64,000 bases of DNA from contig JABLXX010000003.1 of assembly GCA_013177825.1 (NCBI GenBank), forward strand, positions 310,001 through 374,000, read 5' to 3'. The notes beneath the pieces are model-generated. The model saw only the letters and a program-made list of their open reading frames with translations, had not been told where the DNA came from and ran no database searches. A program made the translations under genes and the position numbers. The stretch comes from Syntrophaceae bacterium. GTDB taxonomy: Bacteria > Desulfobacterota > Syntrophia > Syntrophales > PHBD01. Shown piece after piece: positions 26,776 through 35,833 of this stretch (position 1 is the first letter of the stretch; each line of letters begins with the position of its first letter).

Positions 26776-28293
26776 ATGACTACACCGGTGCAGCAGAAAA
26801 TCAGGGACAAAAAAAGAACACCGGAGCAGATTGCCGATATGGTCAAGTCGGGCGACTGGATCAACCATGGCAGCGTCGGTGGTGACTCCACGGTCTGCAC
26901 CGAGGCGGTGGCCAAGCGACTTGGTGGTGGACTCGGCCAGTTGAAGAACATCGAATTCTGGATGTATGCGATGTTCTACCCCCACCTGGAATTACGACAG
27001 CTCGATCCAATGCAGGAATATCATGCCATCCATGAATTTTTCTTTTTCCCCTGGAATCGCAGGGCCCGCGACACACACAACGTCTCCGACTGGGCGCAGT
27101 GGGGCTGGGCCTACGGGATGTGGGCCCACCACTACCGGTTTGCAAACGTCGCGAGGGAGAAGCGGGGCATGGACTGGTGGTTCAACGCCGCCACGGCTCC
27201 CGACGAGCGCGGCTATTTCAACATGTCCTACGGGACGAATAACTGCAATATCTTCCGGCAAACGGCGAAGAAGATCGTCTTCGAAGTCCGCTCAGACTAT
27301 CCCTGGGCGGAGGGCGGCCGCTTCAACACGATTCATATCGACGAGATCGACTACTGGGTCGAGGTGGACTGCGAGAAGTACCGCTGGCCGCAAATCAATG
27401 AGAAAGTCATCAAGGCCAAACCCGAAGAAGAGGCCGTTGCGAGGAACGTCATGAAGATCATGCGGGACCGGGACGTGATCCAGCTGGGCATCGGCTCGCT
27501 GCCCTCAGCCTGCGTCGCCGCCATGTCGGATGCGGGATTCAAGGATCTGGGGATCCACACGGAGATGATGAACGTCGGCCTCATCAAGCTCATGGAATCG
27601 GGGCAGGTGACAAACGCCTACAAAAGCATCGACCGGGGAAAGAGCGTCTGGTCCTTCGCCTTCCCTGTGGATGTGGACTGGTATTACAACACGATTCACC
27701 GGAACCAGGCCATGGCGGTCTATGACATCGACTACACGAACAACATGAACATCCTGACCAGGATTGACAATATGATCGCCATCGACAACTGCGTGGCCGT
27801 GGACCTGCTGGGCCAGCAGTGCTCCGGATTTTATGAAAAGCGCCCGATTTCTTCCACGGGCGGCTATTTCCAGTTCGTTACCTTCTGCGCCCAGTCCCGG
27901 GGCGGAAGGGGCGTCGCCTCCATGACCTCCCGGAGCAAGCACGGAACATCCCGCATCGTTCCGTTTCTTCCGGAGGGTTCGACCGTGGATGTGCCGGCCC
28001 AGTTTGCCAACTACGTCTGCACCGAATTCGGCATTGTGAACCTCCGCGGCCTCAGCGGTTATGAGCGTGCAGCGGCCCTTATTTCCATCGCTCATCCGGA
28101 TGACCGGGAATGGCTGGAGAGGGAAGCCCGTGAAAACGGTCTCCTGCCACCGAAGTTCCCCGTCAGCATGCTTCCCGTGGAGGGCGGCGGACGCCGTTAC
28201 CCGTCCTACGATGAAAGGCGAAGATACAAGATCCCCATGGGAAGCGCTGTCTGGGGCTACGATTGGGATGAGGGATTCCAGTCCGGGAAATAA
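26776..28293 (+). CDS. Acetyl-CoA hydrolase/CoA-transferase family enzyme
   Basis: A 505-residue class I CoA-transferase-type enzyme of the acetyl-CoA hydrolase/4-hydroxybutyrate CoA-transferase family, which exchanges CoA between acyl groups such as acetate, butyrate or succinate. The glycine loop GIGSLPSACVAAM near residue 240 and HTEMMNVGLI near 262, with the likely catalytic glutamate, match the family. ATG 26776 is preferred over 26770, because AGGAGG at 26761-26766 is then nine bases upstream. It is cytoplasmic, and in a syntrophic or fermentative anaerobe would serve acid activation or ATP-saving CoA transfer. The exact substrate cannot be read from the sequence. Confidence 0.86.
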   Translation: MTTPVQQKIRDKKRTPEQIADMVKSGDWINHGSVGGDSTVCTEAVAKRLGGGLGQLKNIEFWMYAMFYPHLELRQLDPMQEYHAIHEFFFFPWNRRARDTHNVSDWAQWGWAYGMWAHHYRFANVAREKRGMDWWFNAATAPDERGYFNMSYGTNNCNIFRQTAKKIVFEVRSDYPWAEGGRFNTIHIDEIDYWVEVDCEKYRWPQINEKVIKAKPEEEAVARNVMKIMRDRDVIQLGIGSLPSACVAAMSDAGFKDLGIHTEMMNVGLIKLMESGQVTNAYKSIDRGKSVWSFAFPVDVDWYYNTIHRNQAMAVYDIDYTNNMNILTRIDNMIAIDNCVAVDLLGQQCSGFYEKRPISSTGGYFQFVTFCAQSRGGRGVASMTSRSKHGTSRIVPFLPEGSTVDVPAQFANYVCTEFGIVNLRGLSGYERAAALISIAHPDDREWLEREARENGLLPPKFPVSMLPVEGGGRRYPSYDERRRYKIPMGSAVWGYDWDEGFQSGK

Positions 28294-28417
28294 GGCGTTC
28301 CCCGATTCTGCGCAACGGGTCAGGAGGCCCGGTCCGGGCCGGGCATCCAATGCTTTGGGGAGATTCGGGAAGTGCGGCGGGGAAAATGTGGCTGCCGGAA
28401 AGAGAAAGAAAAAATGC

Positions 28418-28445
28418 TTGCAATGCCTTTTAGATTACGTTAAAG
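28418..28445 (+). promoter_or_regulatory. Possible tRNA-Lys promoter
   Basis: TTGCAA (28418-28423), 16 bases, then TTAAAG (28440-28445), followed by a GC-rich discriminator GGCTCGTCC as in stable-RNA promoters. The -10 match is weak. Confidence 0.35.
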
Positions 28446-28473
28446 GGCTCGTCCGTTCCGAATAAACAAACAC

Positions 28474-28549
28474 GGGCCCTTAGCTCAGCTGGTAGAGCAG
28501 GTGACTCTTAATCACAAGGTCGTCGGTTCGATCCCGTCAGGGCCCACCA
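28474..28549 (+). tRNA. tRNA-Lys(CTT)
   Basis: A 76-base cloverleaf with acceptor GGGCCCT/AGGGCCC, anticodon loop CTCTTAA (anticodon CTT, reads AAG), T-loop GGTTCGATCC and encoded CCA. It is followed directly by a terminator. Confidence 0.97.
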
Positions 28550-28554
28550 TAAAT

Positions 28555-28595
28555 ACAAGGGGTTAGGCGCATAGCTTAACCCCTTGTGTTTTTTT
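28555..28595 (+). terminator. Terminator after tRNA-Lys
   Basis: A perfect 11-base stem, ACAAGGGGTTA (28555-28565) with TAACCCCTTGT (28577-28587), followed by a T-rich run at 28589-28595. Confidence 0.93.
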
Positions 28596-28597
28596 GT

Positions 28598-29205
28598 GTG
28601 GGGGTCTGTGTGTGGATTTATCCGCGCCGACTGCTTCTTCGTACTTCTCAATCGCCGCACGTTTCATAGCGCCAAGGCTGTGAAAGTATATTTTGTCAAT
28701 CGGCATTGAGAACACCGTAGGCATGCAATTTTGGCCCAGTGAAATTCCGGATCTTTCTCAAGATCTGATGTGATCGATTTGCCATCCCGATGGATCGATA
28801 ACCGAGTTTCACAAAGGGCCTCCACAGCAAGTATCTCCCCGCAGCCCTCCTTCCGCCCGATTGCCGGCAGAGTAGAGAACGGATAGGGGTGGGTCAATTT
28901 TAGATGCCGATTACATCCAAAGGTAGATCATGATTGCATGCCGATTCACAATTCGACGAACTTATCCCCACAGCCGCTTTATCCGCGAGGGCACAAAAAA
29001 ATCTCAAAAGGATACTTTACGATTCAACAGCATAAGTGAAGCATATCTACACTGACATTGGGATGTAATATTGCTGATATTTGTTGATGTTTTGACTGAT
29101 TTCTGTTATGCCTCCCCTAATTCAGCATAAATTTGAATGGTTAAAGCCATCGCTATCCAATACATGATGTCACCCATATCTATCACTTTTGGAGGTCGAG
29201 AAAGC
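28598..29205 (+). other. Gene-poor 600-base stretch downstream of tRNA-Lys
   Basis: No gene can be supported. A minus-strand frame near 28600-28690 encodes GAMKRAAIEKYEEAV, which loosely resembles the end of a tyrosine integrase, a common neighbour of a tRNA gene, but it lacks catalytic residues. The right half is AT-rich and probably carries the promoter of the PAS-GGDEF gene at 29206; no clear -35/-10 pair stands out. Confidence 0.3.
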
Positions 29206-30531
29206 ATGAAGGCATCCGGCAAAACCAAGAAGCAATTGCTAGAGGAGATCGCTGCTATGAAGATGCGGATTTCCGAATTGGAAGGAATACAAAAGGGGAG
29301 GTTGCAGCCGGACTTTGGGGAGAAGATTGGCCGCTATTTCCCAAAGGCGAACCACATGCAGGAGGCCATTTATGTCGTCTTCGACAGAAAATACGAGTTC
29401 ATCAACGATCAGTTCTCCCAGATGTTCGGTTACACGTCAGAGGAGATATGCCATACCAACTTTGATCCCATGAATTTGATCGCGCCGGAATGCAGGGGCC
29501 TTATCCGGGAACAGTATCGTCAAGGGACGCGCGGCGAGTTTTCAGCCCGACAGTTCGAATACACCGGCATGAAAAAGGACGGCTCAAGAATCGAGTGTGA
29601 GTCATTTGTTCTCTTCGTTCCCTACAAATGGGGAGTTGCCATACATGGCATGCTCCGCAACATCAGCGTGCAGAAGCGAATCAGCGAAGAATTGCAACGG
29701 CACCGTATCGACTTGCAGATTGTCCTGAATTCCATTCCGACAAGCATATTCTATACAGACAAGGAGCACCGCTTTATCCGGGCCAACAAGGCCTTCTGTA
29801 AAGCTCTCGGCTTCCCGCTGGAGGAGATCCTCGGCAAGACATTCACGGATCTGTTTCCGAATCTGCCGGCAGAGCAGCTTTCGAACTTCTTTCAAGTGAA
29901 TGCTGAAGTCATGTCTTCTGGAATTTCGAAACGGGGTTTCATAGCTACTTTACCCAGCATACGCGGGAGACGCTGGCTTCAGGTCGACCGGATGCCCTGC
30001 CGGGATGATGATGGGGACATCGTCGGTGTTATCTGTCTGGCCATTGACATCAGTGATCTCAAGGAAACGGAAGAGAAACTTTGGTATATGAGCTTCCACG
30101 ATGTGCTGACCGGCCTTTACAATAGGACCTATTTCGACGAAGAGTTGAATCGGTTGGCAAATGGAAGGCAGTTCCCTGTCAGCATTATCACTGTAAAGGT
30201 GGACGACCTGCTTGCAGTCAATGAGAACGAAGGCATCGCCGCGGGGAATAATCTTCTGAAGCAGACTGCAAAAATCCTGAAAATCTTCCGGAACGAGGAT
30301 GTGGTCGCCAGGGTTGGCGGTGATGTATTCGCAGCTCTCATGCCGTCGTCGGACCAGTCGGTCGTAGAAAATATCATCCAGAGGCTCAAGAATAGCATCA
30401 AGGAGCACAACAAGAGAAACAAGGGTGAAATGTTAAACCTATCTTTAGGATTTGCAACTGGAGAAAAAGGATGCTCACTGTTTGATACACTGGTACAGGC
30501 GGAAGCCGACATGAGCAGGAATAGAGGTTAG
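29206..30531 (+). CDS. Dual-PAS protein with degenerate GGDEF domain
   Basis: A 441-residue protein: a short N-terminal coiled coil (KTKKQLLEEIAAMKMRISEL), PAS 1 (about 45-165), PAS 2 (about 170-290) and a GGDEF-type domain (about 300-441). The signature reads GGDVF instead of GGDEF, losing the metal-binding glutamate, and the C-terminal ADxAMYxAK region is truncated to AEADMSRNRG, so cyclase activity is doubtful. It may bind GTP or c-di-GMP or act by protein contact. ATG 29206 follows TTTTGGAGG. It stands just upstream of the response regulator and EPS genes and may help control them. Confidence 0.82.
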   Translation: MKASGKTKKQLLEEIAAMKMRISELEGIQKGRLQPDFGEKIGRYFPKANHMQEAIYVVFDRKYEFINDQFSQMFGYTSEEICHTNFDPMNLIAPECRGLIREQYRQGTRGEFSARQFEYTGMKKDGSRIECESFVLFVPYKWGVAIHGMLRNISVQKRISEELQRHRIDLQIVLNSIPTSIFYTDKEHRFIRANKAFCKALGFPLEEILGKTFTDLFPNLPAEQLSNFFQVNAEVMSSGISKRGFIATLPSIRGRRWLQVDRMPCRDDDGDIVGVICLAIDISDLKETEEKLWYMSFHDVLTGLYNRTYFDEELNRLANGRQFPVSIITVKVDDLLAVNENEGIAAGNNLLKQTAKILKIFRNEDVVARVGGDVFAALMPSSDQSVVENIIQRLKNSIKEHNKRNKGEMLNLSLGFATGEKGCSLFDTLVQAEADMSRNRG

Positions 30532-30828
30532 CGGAACGGTATATACATCTACATGAACCAATTGCCGCGTTTTTAAGAGAACCAAATTCTTAGGGCATAG
30601 TGGATGGTTTGGGATGTATTACTTAAAGAACATGACCAATCAAGTGCTCGTAGAAAACTGTCGGGCAACTCTATGAAGAGGAATATTGATTCTACCGTTG
30701 TTCTGACGGATGATCTTCTAACGAGATAACAGGAGTTAAGCCCTAAGCTACAAGAGGTATGTCTCAACGATCATATTGATTTCAGCATTGATCATAGCAA
30801 CAAAAAACTGTTGCGCAGAGTCGGATAT

Positions 30829-31317
30829 ATGGCTTTTCAAAAAAAAAGAACAACCCGGGTATTGGTTGTCGACGATGAAGAAAGCATGCGGGAAATCCTT
30901 TCAGACTTCCTAAGCAGCTTAGGTTACAAAGTTGTATGTGCAACAAATGGCGAGGAAGGTTTGACGGAATATAGAGAAGATCACTTCGATGTCGTCATAT
31001 CAGATCTCATGATGAGCCCAATGAACGGGCTGGAATTACTGAATCAGATCAAAATCATCAATCCGACGGCAATTTTCATTATGATCACGGGTTATCCGTC
31101 CATCGATACGGCCATGGACGCGATCAAGAAAGGTGCCAACGATTATATCATTAAGCCCTTTAACCTTGATGAGATCAAGATGAAGGTTGAACGGGCGATT
31201 TTAGAACGTTCCCTCAAAGGAAGGCTGAAAAACGTTCAGGGGATTGTCTGGTGTCTTTTGATTTCAATTCCCGTTTGGCTCATCCTCGGAATTGTCTTGG
31301 CTAGATTGCTGAAATGA
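30829..31317 (+). CDS. Response regulator receiver with C-terminal membrane anchor
   Basis: A 162-residue protein. Residues about 10-125 are a complete CheY-like receiver: acidic pocket VVDDEES, phosphoacceptor aspartate in VVISDLMM near residue 57 and lysine in YIIKPF near 107. It has no DNA-binding or enzymatic output domain. Instead the last 30 residues form one hydrophobic helix (VWCLLISIPVWLILGIVLARLL), which would tether the receiver to the inner membrane. That is unusual for this family. ATG 30829 has no clear ribosome-binding site; TTG 30811 is an alternative. Its position before the EPS export genes suggests membrane-local control of EPS assembly. Confidence 0.85.
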   Translation: MAFQKKRTTRVLVVDDEESMREILSDFLSSLGYKVVCATNGEEGLTEYREDHFDVVISDLMMSPMNGLELLNQIKIINPTAIFIMITGYPSIDTAMDAIKKGANDYIIKPFNLDEIKMKVERAILERSLKGRLKNVQGIVWCLLISIPVWLILGIVLARLLK

Positions 31318-31468
31318 CGTGCCAGTCTCTCTTACATATCCTCAGCACCTCTCGTTAAAGCATGTGGACGCACATCATGCGCGGCTAACACTCTACATAT
31401 CGGAAACCCCTTCATTGATTATTGTAAAATAGCAGCATTATGTTGCTGAAATAATTCTCGACTTGTAA

Positions 31469-31489
31469 TACCGATTTTGATAATTGGTA
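31469..31489. promoter_or_regulatory. Inverted repeat upstream of the EPS export gene
   Basis: TACCGATT-N5-AATTGGTA, seven of eight positions paired, about 43 bases before the polysaccharide export start. It could be an operator for the EPS operon; no regulator can be assigned. Confidence 0.35.
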
Positions 31490-31531
31490 AAAAAATTGTT
31501 CGACAAAGATTGATTTGCATTGGAGGGAATC

Positions 31532-32143
31532 ATGAAAAAAGCATGGGCGGTCTCCCTAATCATGATAGGGGTCTTCTTGGCGACAGCGCCAACCACCAGT
31601 TTTGCCCAAGACGGCAAGGCTCCGCTACCCCCCCCGAAGGAAAAGGCAGCAGTCGCTGCCGACAGCGATCAGTATATCATCGGTCCTGAAGATGTCCTGC
31701 TGGTCTATGTTTGGAGGGAAGACTCGATCACCAAGACGGTGCCGGTGCGAATCGACGGAAAAATTTCCCTTCCCCTCGTGAACGATATCCAGGCCGCAGG
31801 TCTCACCCCTCTCCAATTGAAGGAAGCGCTGACGGATAAGCTCAAGACCTTCGTGGAAAATCCAACGGTTACAGTAACAGTCATGGAGGCAAACAGCTAC
31901 AAGGCCTATGTTTCCGGAGAAGTGAAAAAACCAGGTGTTTATGTCATACGCAGTGACATGACCCTGACCAAACTCATCATCATGGCCGGCGGATTCACGG
32001 AATGGGCTAACCAAAAGAAAATCATGATCATTACAAAAGAAAAAGGCAAGGAGAAGAGAATAACGGCAAATTATACGAAGATTATCGACGGAGAAGAGCC
32101 GGATAATATGATCAAGAGTGGCGATACAGTCATCGTGAGATGA
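31532..32143 (+). CDS. Outer-membrane polysaccharide export protein (Wza-like)
   Basis: A 203-residue exported protein with a signal peptide (cleavage near TTSFAQ) and then a Poly_export domain (about 45-125, starting YIIGPEDVLLVYVWREDS) and an SLBB-type domain (about 128-203, containing AYVSGEVKKPGVYVI). It is the periplasmic/outer-membrane exit piece of an EPS exporter and matches the short form linked to exosortase A (XrtA/PEP-CTERM) EPS loci. Start ATG 31532 follows TTGGAGGGAAT. It is the first gene of a tight run encoding beta-barrel, chain-length, ATPase and kinase proteins. Confidence 0.9.
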   Translation: MKKAWAVSLIMIGVFLATAPTTSFAQDGKAPLPPPKEKAAVAADSDQYIIGPEDVLLVYVWREDSITKTVPVRIDGKISLPLVNDIQAAGLTPLQLKEALTDKLKTFVENPTVTVTVMEANSYKAYVSGEVKKPGVYVIRSDMTLTKLIIMAGGFTEWANQKKIMIITKEKGKEKRITANYTKIIDGEEPDNMIKSGDTVIVR

Positions 32144-32156
32144 AAGGGGAGCCATC

Positions 32157-33431
32157 ATGAATCCGAAGAAATGTATTCTGTTTTTTTTGAGTTGTTTGCT
32201 TTGGCTGAGTTCGGCACCGCTTGTCCAAGCGGCGGACCTGCTCTCGAAATTCCATCCTTACCTCAGCATCAAGGAGCAATTCAGCAATAACCTGGACCTG
32301 ACATCGACGAACGAGAAAAAGGATTTCTACACCACCGTTCAGCCCGGAATCAAATTTTCCAACATGGATGAAAGGGGGGGATTGGATCTGGATTACTCCC
32401 TCGGGGCCGTGTTCTACTCGAAATACACCAACTTGAACTACATCAGCCATAAGGCCTCGATGAATGCAAAATACATGACATCGCAACATATCAATTTTTA
32501 TCTCAAGGAATCTTTCATTCGTTCCGAAGATACAAGGGAAAGCGAATATTACACAACGACGGAGGAGAACAAATACGTACTGTCCACACAGAGGGAGAGG
32601 GCGGTTTACTGGCGTAACGTCTTGTCTCCGACAATTGAATACCAGTTCGGGCCGGAAAACCGCCTTGGCCTCAACTACCGCAACAATTTGTATCGAACGG
32701 ACAGTTCTTCGGGTAATGACAGCCATGAAAATTTCGTCAATCCTTTTTTTACTTACTGGTTCGACAAGCGAAACGGGATCAGTCTTGACTATGGCTTTAC
32801 CAAGGGAGACTTCGAGACGAGTCCGGACCTGACCGGCCACCGGGCAAGTGCCCGTTACACCAACCGTTTCAGCGAGAGAAGTTCCATCTTCGGGGAATAC
32901 GCTTATTCCAAGCGGGTGTTCGATTCACCCGGTGTTGATTATGACATTCACGAACCTATCGTGGGAATAACCTATGCGCTGACTCCGACCCTGAATGCAT
33001 CCGCGCAGGCTGGCTATTTCTGGAAAGTGCCGGAGAGCGGGTCCCGGAAAGACGGGTTTTCGTACAAGGCTGATCTGAAGAATATCGATCCGCGGACTAC
33101 TTTCCAGATCAGTATTAAGGGCGGTTATACGGAAGATTTCTTTACCTCGGAGAATCTGGGTTTCAACCGGTATCACCGGGTGACCGGCTCTGTAACACAC
33201 ATGCTGGACCGGCACATCTCCATCGGTGCTTTCGGAAGTTACGAGAGGGCGGAATTCGACCAGCCGGAGCACAAGGACGATATCTGGGGGATCGGCGCCA
33301 GGGCATCGTACTCACCCCTGAAGTGGCTGACGCTTGCTCTGGAAATCTCGCGCAGGAACAGGAATTCCGACGTGTCCACATACGATTACACCGAGAACAG
33401 GGGAATGTTAACGGTTACAGCCACTTATTAA
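32157..33431 (+). CDS. Outer-membrane beta-barrel protein of the EPS locus
   Basis: A 424-residue protein with a signal peptide (cleavage near VQAAD) followed by many short amphipathic strands rich in Tyr, Phe and Asn, such as LDLDYSLGAVFYSKYTNLNY, and a C-terminal aromatic end (TVTATY), as in outer-membrane barrels. It fits the uncharacterised PEP-CTERM-system-associated barrel family (TIGR03016 type) that accompanies these export genes. It probably helps EPS cross or attach to the outer membrane. It starts 13 bases after the export gene. Confidence 0.82.
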   Translation: MNPKKCILFFLSCLLWLSSAPLVQAADLLSKFHPYLSIKEQFSNNLDLTSTNEKKDFYTTVQPGIKFSNMDERGGLDLDYSLGAVFYSKYTNLNYISHKASMNAKYMTSQHINFYLKESFIRSEDTRESEYYTTTEENKYVLSTQRERAVYWRNVLSPTIEYQFGPENRLGLNYRNNLYRTDSSSGNDSHENFVNPFFTYWFDKRNGISLDYGFTKGDFETSPDLTGHRASARYTNRFSERSSIFGEYAYSKRVFDSPGVDYDIHEPIVGITYALTPTLNASAQAGYFWKVPESGSRKDGFSYKADLKNIDPRTTFQISIKGGYTEDFFTSENLGFNRYHRVTGSVTHMLDRHISIGAFGSYERAEFDQPEHKDDIWGIGARASYSPLKWLTLALEISRRNRNSDVSTYDYTENRGMLTVTATY

Positions 33432-33449
33432 TAAGGAGCGCGCAAACCC

Positions 33450-34910
33450 ATGATCAACCCGGCCAAAGCATACACGGCAGCCGATTACATCGAGATCCTG
33501 CGGCGCCGGATCTGGTATATCGTGATTCCTTTTGTGCTGATTGTGACAGGCGCTGTGGGGTACACGATTTTCGCCCCCCGCCAGTACAAGGCCAGTACGC
33601 TGATCCTTGTTACCCCGCAGAGGATCCCGGAAGCGTTCGTTCAGGCCACGGTTACGTCAAAGGTCGAGGAGCGGTTGCAGTCGATCGCCCAGGAGGTATT
33701 GAGCCGAACCCGCCTGGAGCAGATCATCAATGACCTGAACCTTTACCAGAAGGAGCGGAAGTCTCTCTCCCGTGAAGAAATCGTCGCTCTGATGCAGAAG
33801 GACATCAAGATCGAGCTCCCGACGCGAAAGGATGAATCGAAGGGGTTCTTTACGATCAGCTACATCGGACGCGACCCGAACATTGTCACGACTGTTGCCA
33901 ACCGGCTTGCCTCGCATTTTATCGAAGAAAATCTGAAATTGCGTGAACAGCAGGCCGTGGGGACGACGGAGTTCCTGACCGTCGAACTCACGGAGGCGAA
34001 GAAAAAGCTGGATGAAATGGAAGCCGCCGTCACTCAGTACAAGCAGCGCCACATGGGAGCCCTGCCCCAGCAGATGGACGCCAACCTTAAAATCATGGAG
34101 CAAATGCAAAACCAATACCAGAGACTGAGCGAAAGCCTTCGGGCCGCCCAGGATCGGAAGCTTTACCTTCAGAAGCAGATGTCCGACTTGGATTCGCCCG
34201 TCAGCATGCCGGGGGGCAGAACACCCGGCTCTGACCAGCAGTATGATTCGTCCTCCGGAGCCGTTGACAGCAGAGGTTCCTACGAATCCCAGAAGGACAT
34301 GCTGACCAGACAGCTCGAAGATCTTAGGACCCGGTACACGGAAAGCCATCCTGACGTCGTCGCCACCAAAAAGAAGCTGAACGACTTGGAAAGGAAAAAG
34401 AATCTGCCCTTATATGACGTAAAGAGACAGCCAAGATACAGGGAATTGGCCAATCAACTGGCTTTGACCAGTGCGGAGATTGCGCGCGCCCAGGAAAGCG
34501 AGCGCAATCTCATGTCCGAGATCAGAAAATACCAGGGCAGGGTCGAGATGACACCGGCCCGGGAACAAGACATGGCCTCGCTCTTGAGAGAGCACCAAAT
34601 GACGAAAGAGAACTACGAAAGGCTTTTGAAAAAAAGCCAGGAGGCACAGCAGGCGGAAAACCTTGAACGGAGGCAGAAGGGCGAGCAGTTCCGGATTATC
34701 GATCCGGCCCGCACCCCCGAAAAGCCTTTCTCCCCGGATATTCCCAGGATTCTCCTCATCGGTCTTGTGGCCGGCATTGTTGGTGGCTTCGGAATGGCGT
34801 TCTTACGGGAACAGTTGGATCGCTCGTTCCATGATTCCGGAGATGTCGAGGTCACCCTCGGACTCAAGGTCCTAGCAAACATTCCCAAGATTGAAGAGGG
34901 AACGACCTGA
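33450..34910 (+). CDS. Polysaccharide chain-length determinant (Wzz family)
   Basis: A 486-residue inner-membrane copolymerase with a Wzz domain at the N-terminus, membrane helices near residues 22-42 and 438-458, and a long periplasmic coiled-coil region between them (KKKLDEMEAAVTQYKQRHMG and onward). The proline-containing motif PARTPEKPFSPDIPR just before the second helix is typical. There is no fused kinase; the tyrosine kinase is encoded separately two genes downstream. It governs EPS length with the export protein and kinase, in the arrangement of XrtA-linked loci. Confidence 0.9.
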   Translation: MINPAKAYTAADYIEILRRRIWYIVIPFVLIVTGAVGYTIFAPRQYKASTLILVTPQRIPEAFVQATVTSKVEERLQSIAQEVLSRTRLEQIINDLNLYQKERKSLSREEIVALMQKDIKIELPTRKDESKGFFTISYIGRDPNIVTTVANRLASHFIEENLKLREQQAVGTTEFLTVELTEAKKKLDEMEAAVTQYKQRHMGALPQQMDANLKIMEQMQNQYQRLSESLRAAQDRKLYLQKQMSDLDSPVSMPGGRTPGSDQQYDSSSGAVDSRGSYESQKDMLTRQLEDLRTRYTESHPDVVATKKKLNDLERKKNLPLYDVKRQPRYRELANQLALTSAEIARAQESERNLMSEIRKYQGRVEMTPAREQDMASLLREHQMTKENYERLLKKSQEAQQAENLERRQKGEQFRIIDPARTPEKPFSPDIPRILLIGLVAGIVGGFGMAFLREQLDRSFHDSGDVEVTLGLKVLANIPKIEEGTT

Positions 34911-34912
34911 TC

Positions 34913-35827
34913 ATGTACAAGAAGTTCTACGGGTTCAGGGACAGACCCTTCGAAATAACGCCGGATCCTAAATTTGTCTATTTGAGCGAGAACCATCAGG
35001 AGGCACTCGCCCATCTGCAGTATGCGGTGCAGGAGGGAAAAGGCTTCAGTGTCATTATCGGCGAGGCTGGAACAGGGAAAACAACTCTCGTCCACATGCT
35101 TCTCAGCAAGCTCGACGGCCATGTTCGAACCTCATATATCTTCAATCCCGTATTGGATCGAGGTGATTTCCTCAACTACATTTGTGACGATCTGGGTATA
35201 AAATCGGATGGAATGAAGTCTCGGGGGCAGAGCTTGGCGGCCCTGCACAACTTCCTCCTCGAGTGCTTTGCCCGGGATGAGAAGGTGTTTCTCATCATCG
35301 ACGAAGCCCAAAGCATGGAGCCGGAACTGCTCCAGGAGGTTCGACTTCTGACGAACCTGGAGACATCGAAGCAGAAGCTGCTTCACGTAATTTTACTGGG
35401 GCAGCCCGAACTGAGCAGAATCCTGGCTGAGCCGCGGTTCCGCCCCTTGAAGCAGCGAATCACAATCCGGTATCATTTGAAACCACTCAGTCTGAAGGAA
35501 ACAAAGGCATACATCGAGCACCGTCTCAAGAGAGCTAGAGCGAGAAATATCCATATTTTCGATAACAGCGCGATCAAGGAAATCTATCAATATTCCAATG
35601 GTATTCCACGCTTGATCAATATTGTCTGCGACAATGCCCTGCTCACGGGATTTTCAATGGAACAGGGCCGGATCGGAAAAGGCATTATCGAAGATGTTGA
35701 AGCTGTTTTGGAGGGTTCGAAAAAGAGAAGAACAGGTAAAACGCTGTGGCTTCTTCTCGTTATGTTTCTTCTGATTGTCGTTCTGGCTTTTATTTATCAG
35801 GAATCGATCCTCAAATTATGGAGATGA
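34913..35827 (+). CDS. ExeA-like AAA ATPase of the EPS locus
   Basis: A 304-residue ATPase with Walker A GEAGTGKTTL near residue 50 and Walker B FLIIDEAQSM near residue 126, resembling ExeA/GspA and the XrtA/PEP-CTERM-associated ATPase. The N-terminal MYKKFYGFRDRPFEITPDPKF-type start is a family hallmark. One C-terminal membrane helix (about 277-297) anchors it. It begins two bases after the chain-length gene, so the two are translationally coupled. It probably powers or regulates EPS assembly. Confidence 0.88.
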   Translation: MYKKFYGFRDRPFEITPDPKFVYLSENHQEALAHLQYAVQEGKGFSVIIGEAGTGKTTLVHMLLSKLDGHVRTSYIFNPVLDRGDFLNYICDDLGIKSDGMKSRGQSLAALHNFLLECFARDEKVFLIIDEAQSMEPELLQEVRLLTNLETSKQKLLHVILLGQPELSRILAEPRFRPLKQRITIRYHLKPLSLKETKAYIEHRLKRARARNIHIFDNSAIKEIYQYSNGIPRLINIVCDNALLTGFSMEQGRIGKGIIEDVEAVLEGSKKRRTGKTLWLLLVMFLLIVVLAFIYQESILKLWR

Positions 35828-35833
35828 CCGCTC

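Noticed and set aside
28600-28900. Possible integrase remnant next to tRNA-Lys on the minus strand
   Set aside because: A short GAMKRAAIEKYEEAV stretch is suggestive, but no catalytic Arg/His/Tyr motif and no repeated tRNA-Lys 3' end were found downstream.
31318-31531. A sigma-54 promoter for the EPS operon
   Set aside because: XrtA-linked loci can be under PrsK/PrsR and sigma-54, but no GG-N10-GC pair with a good flanking match was found in this leader.
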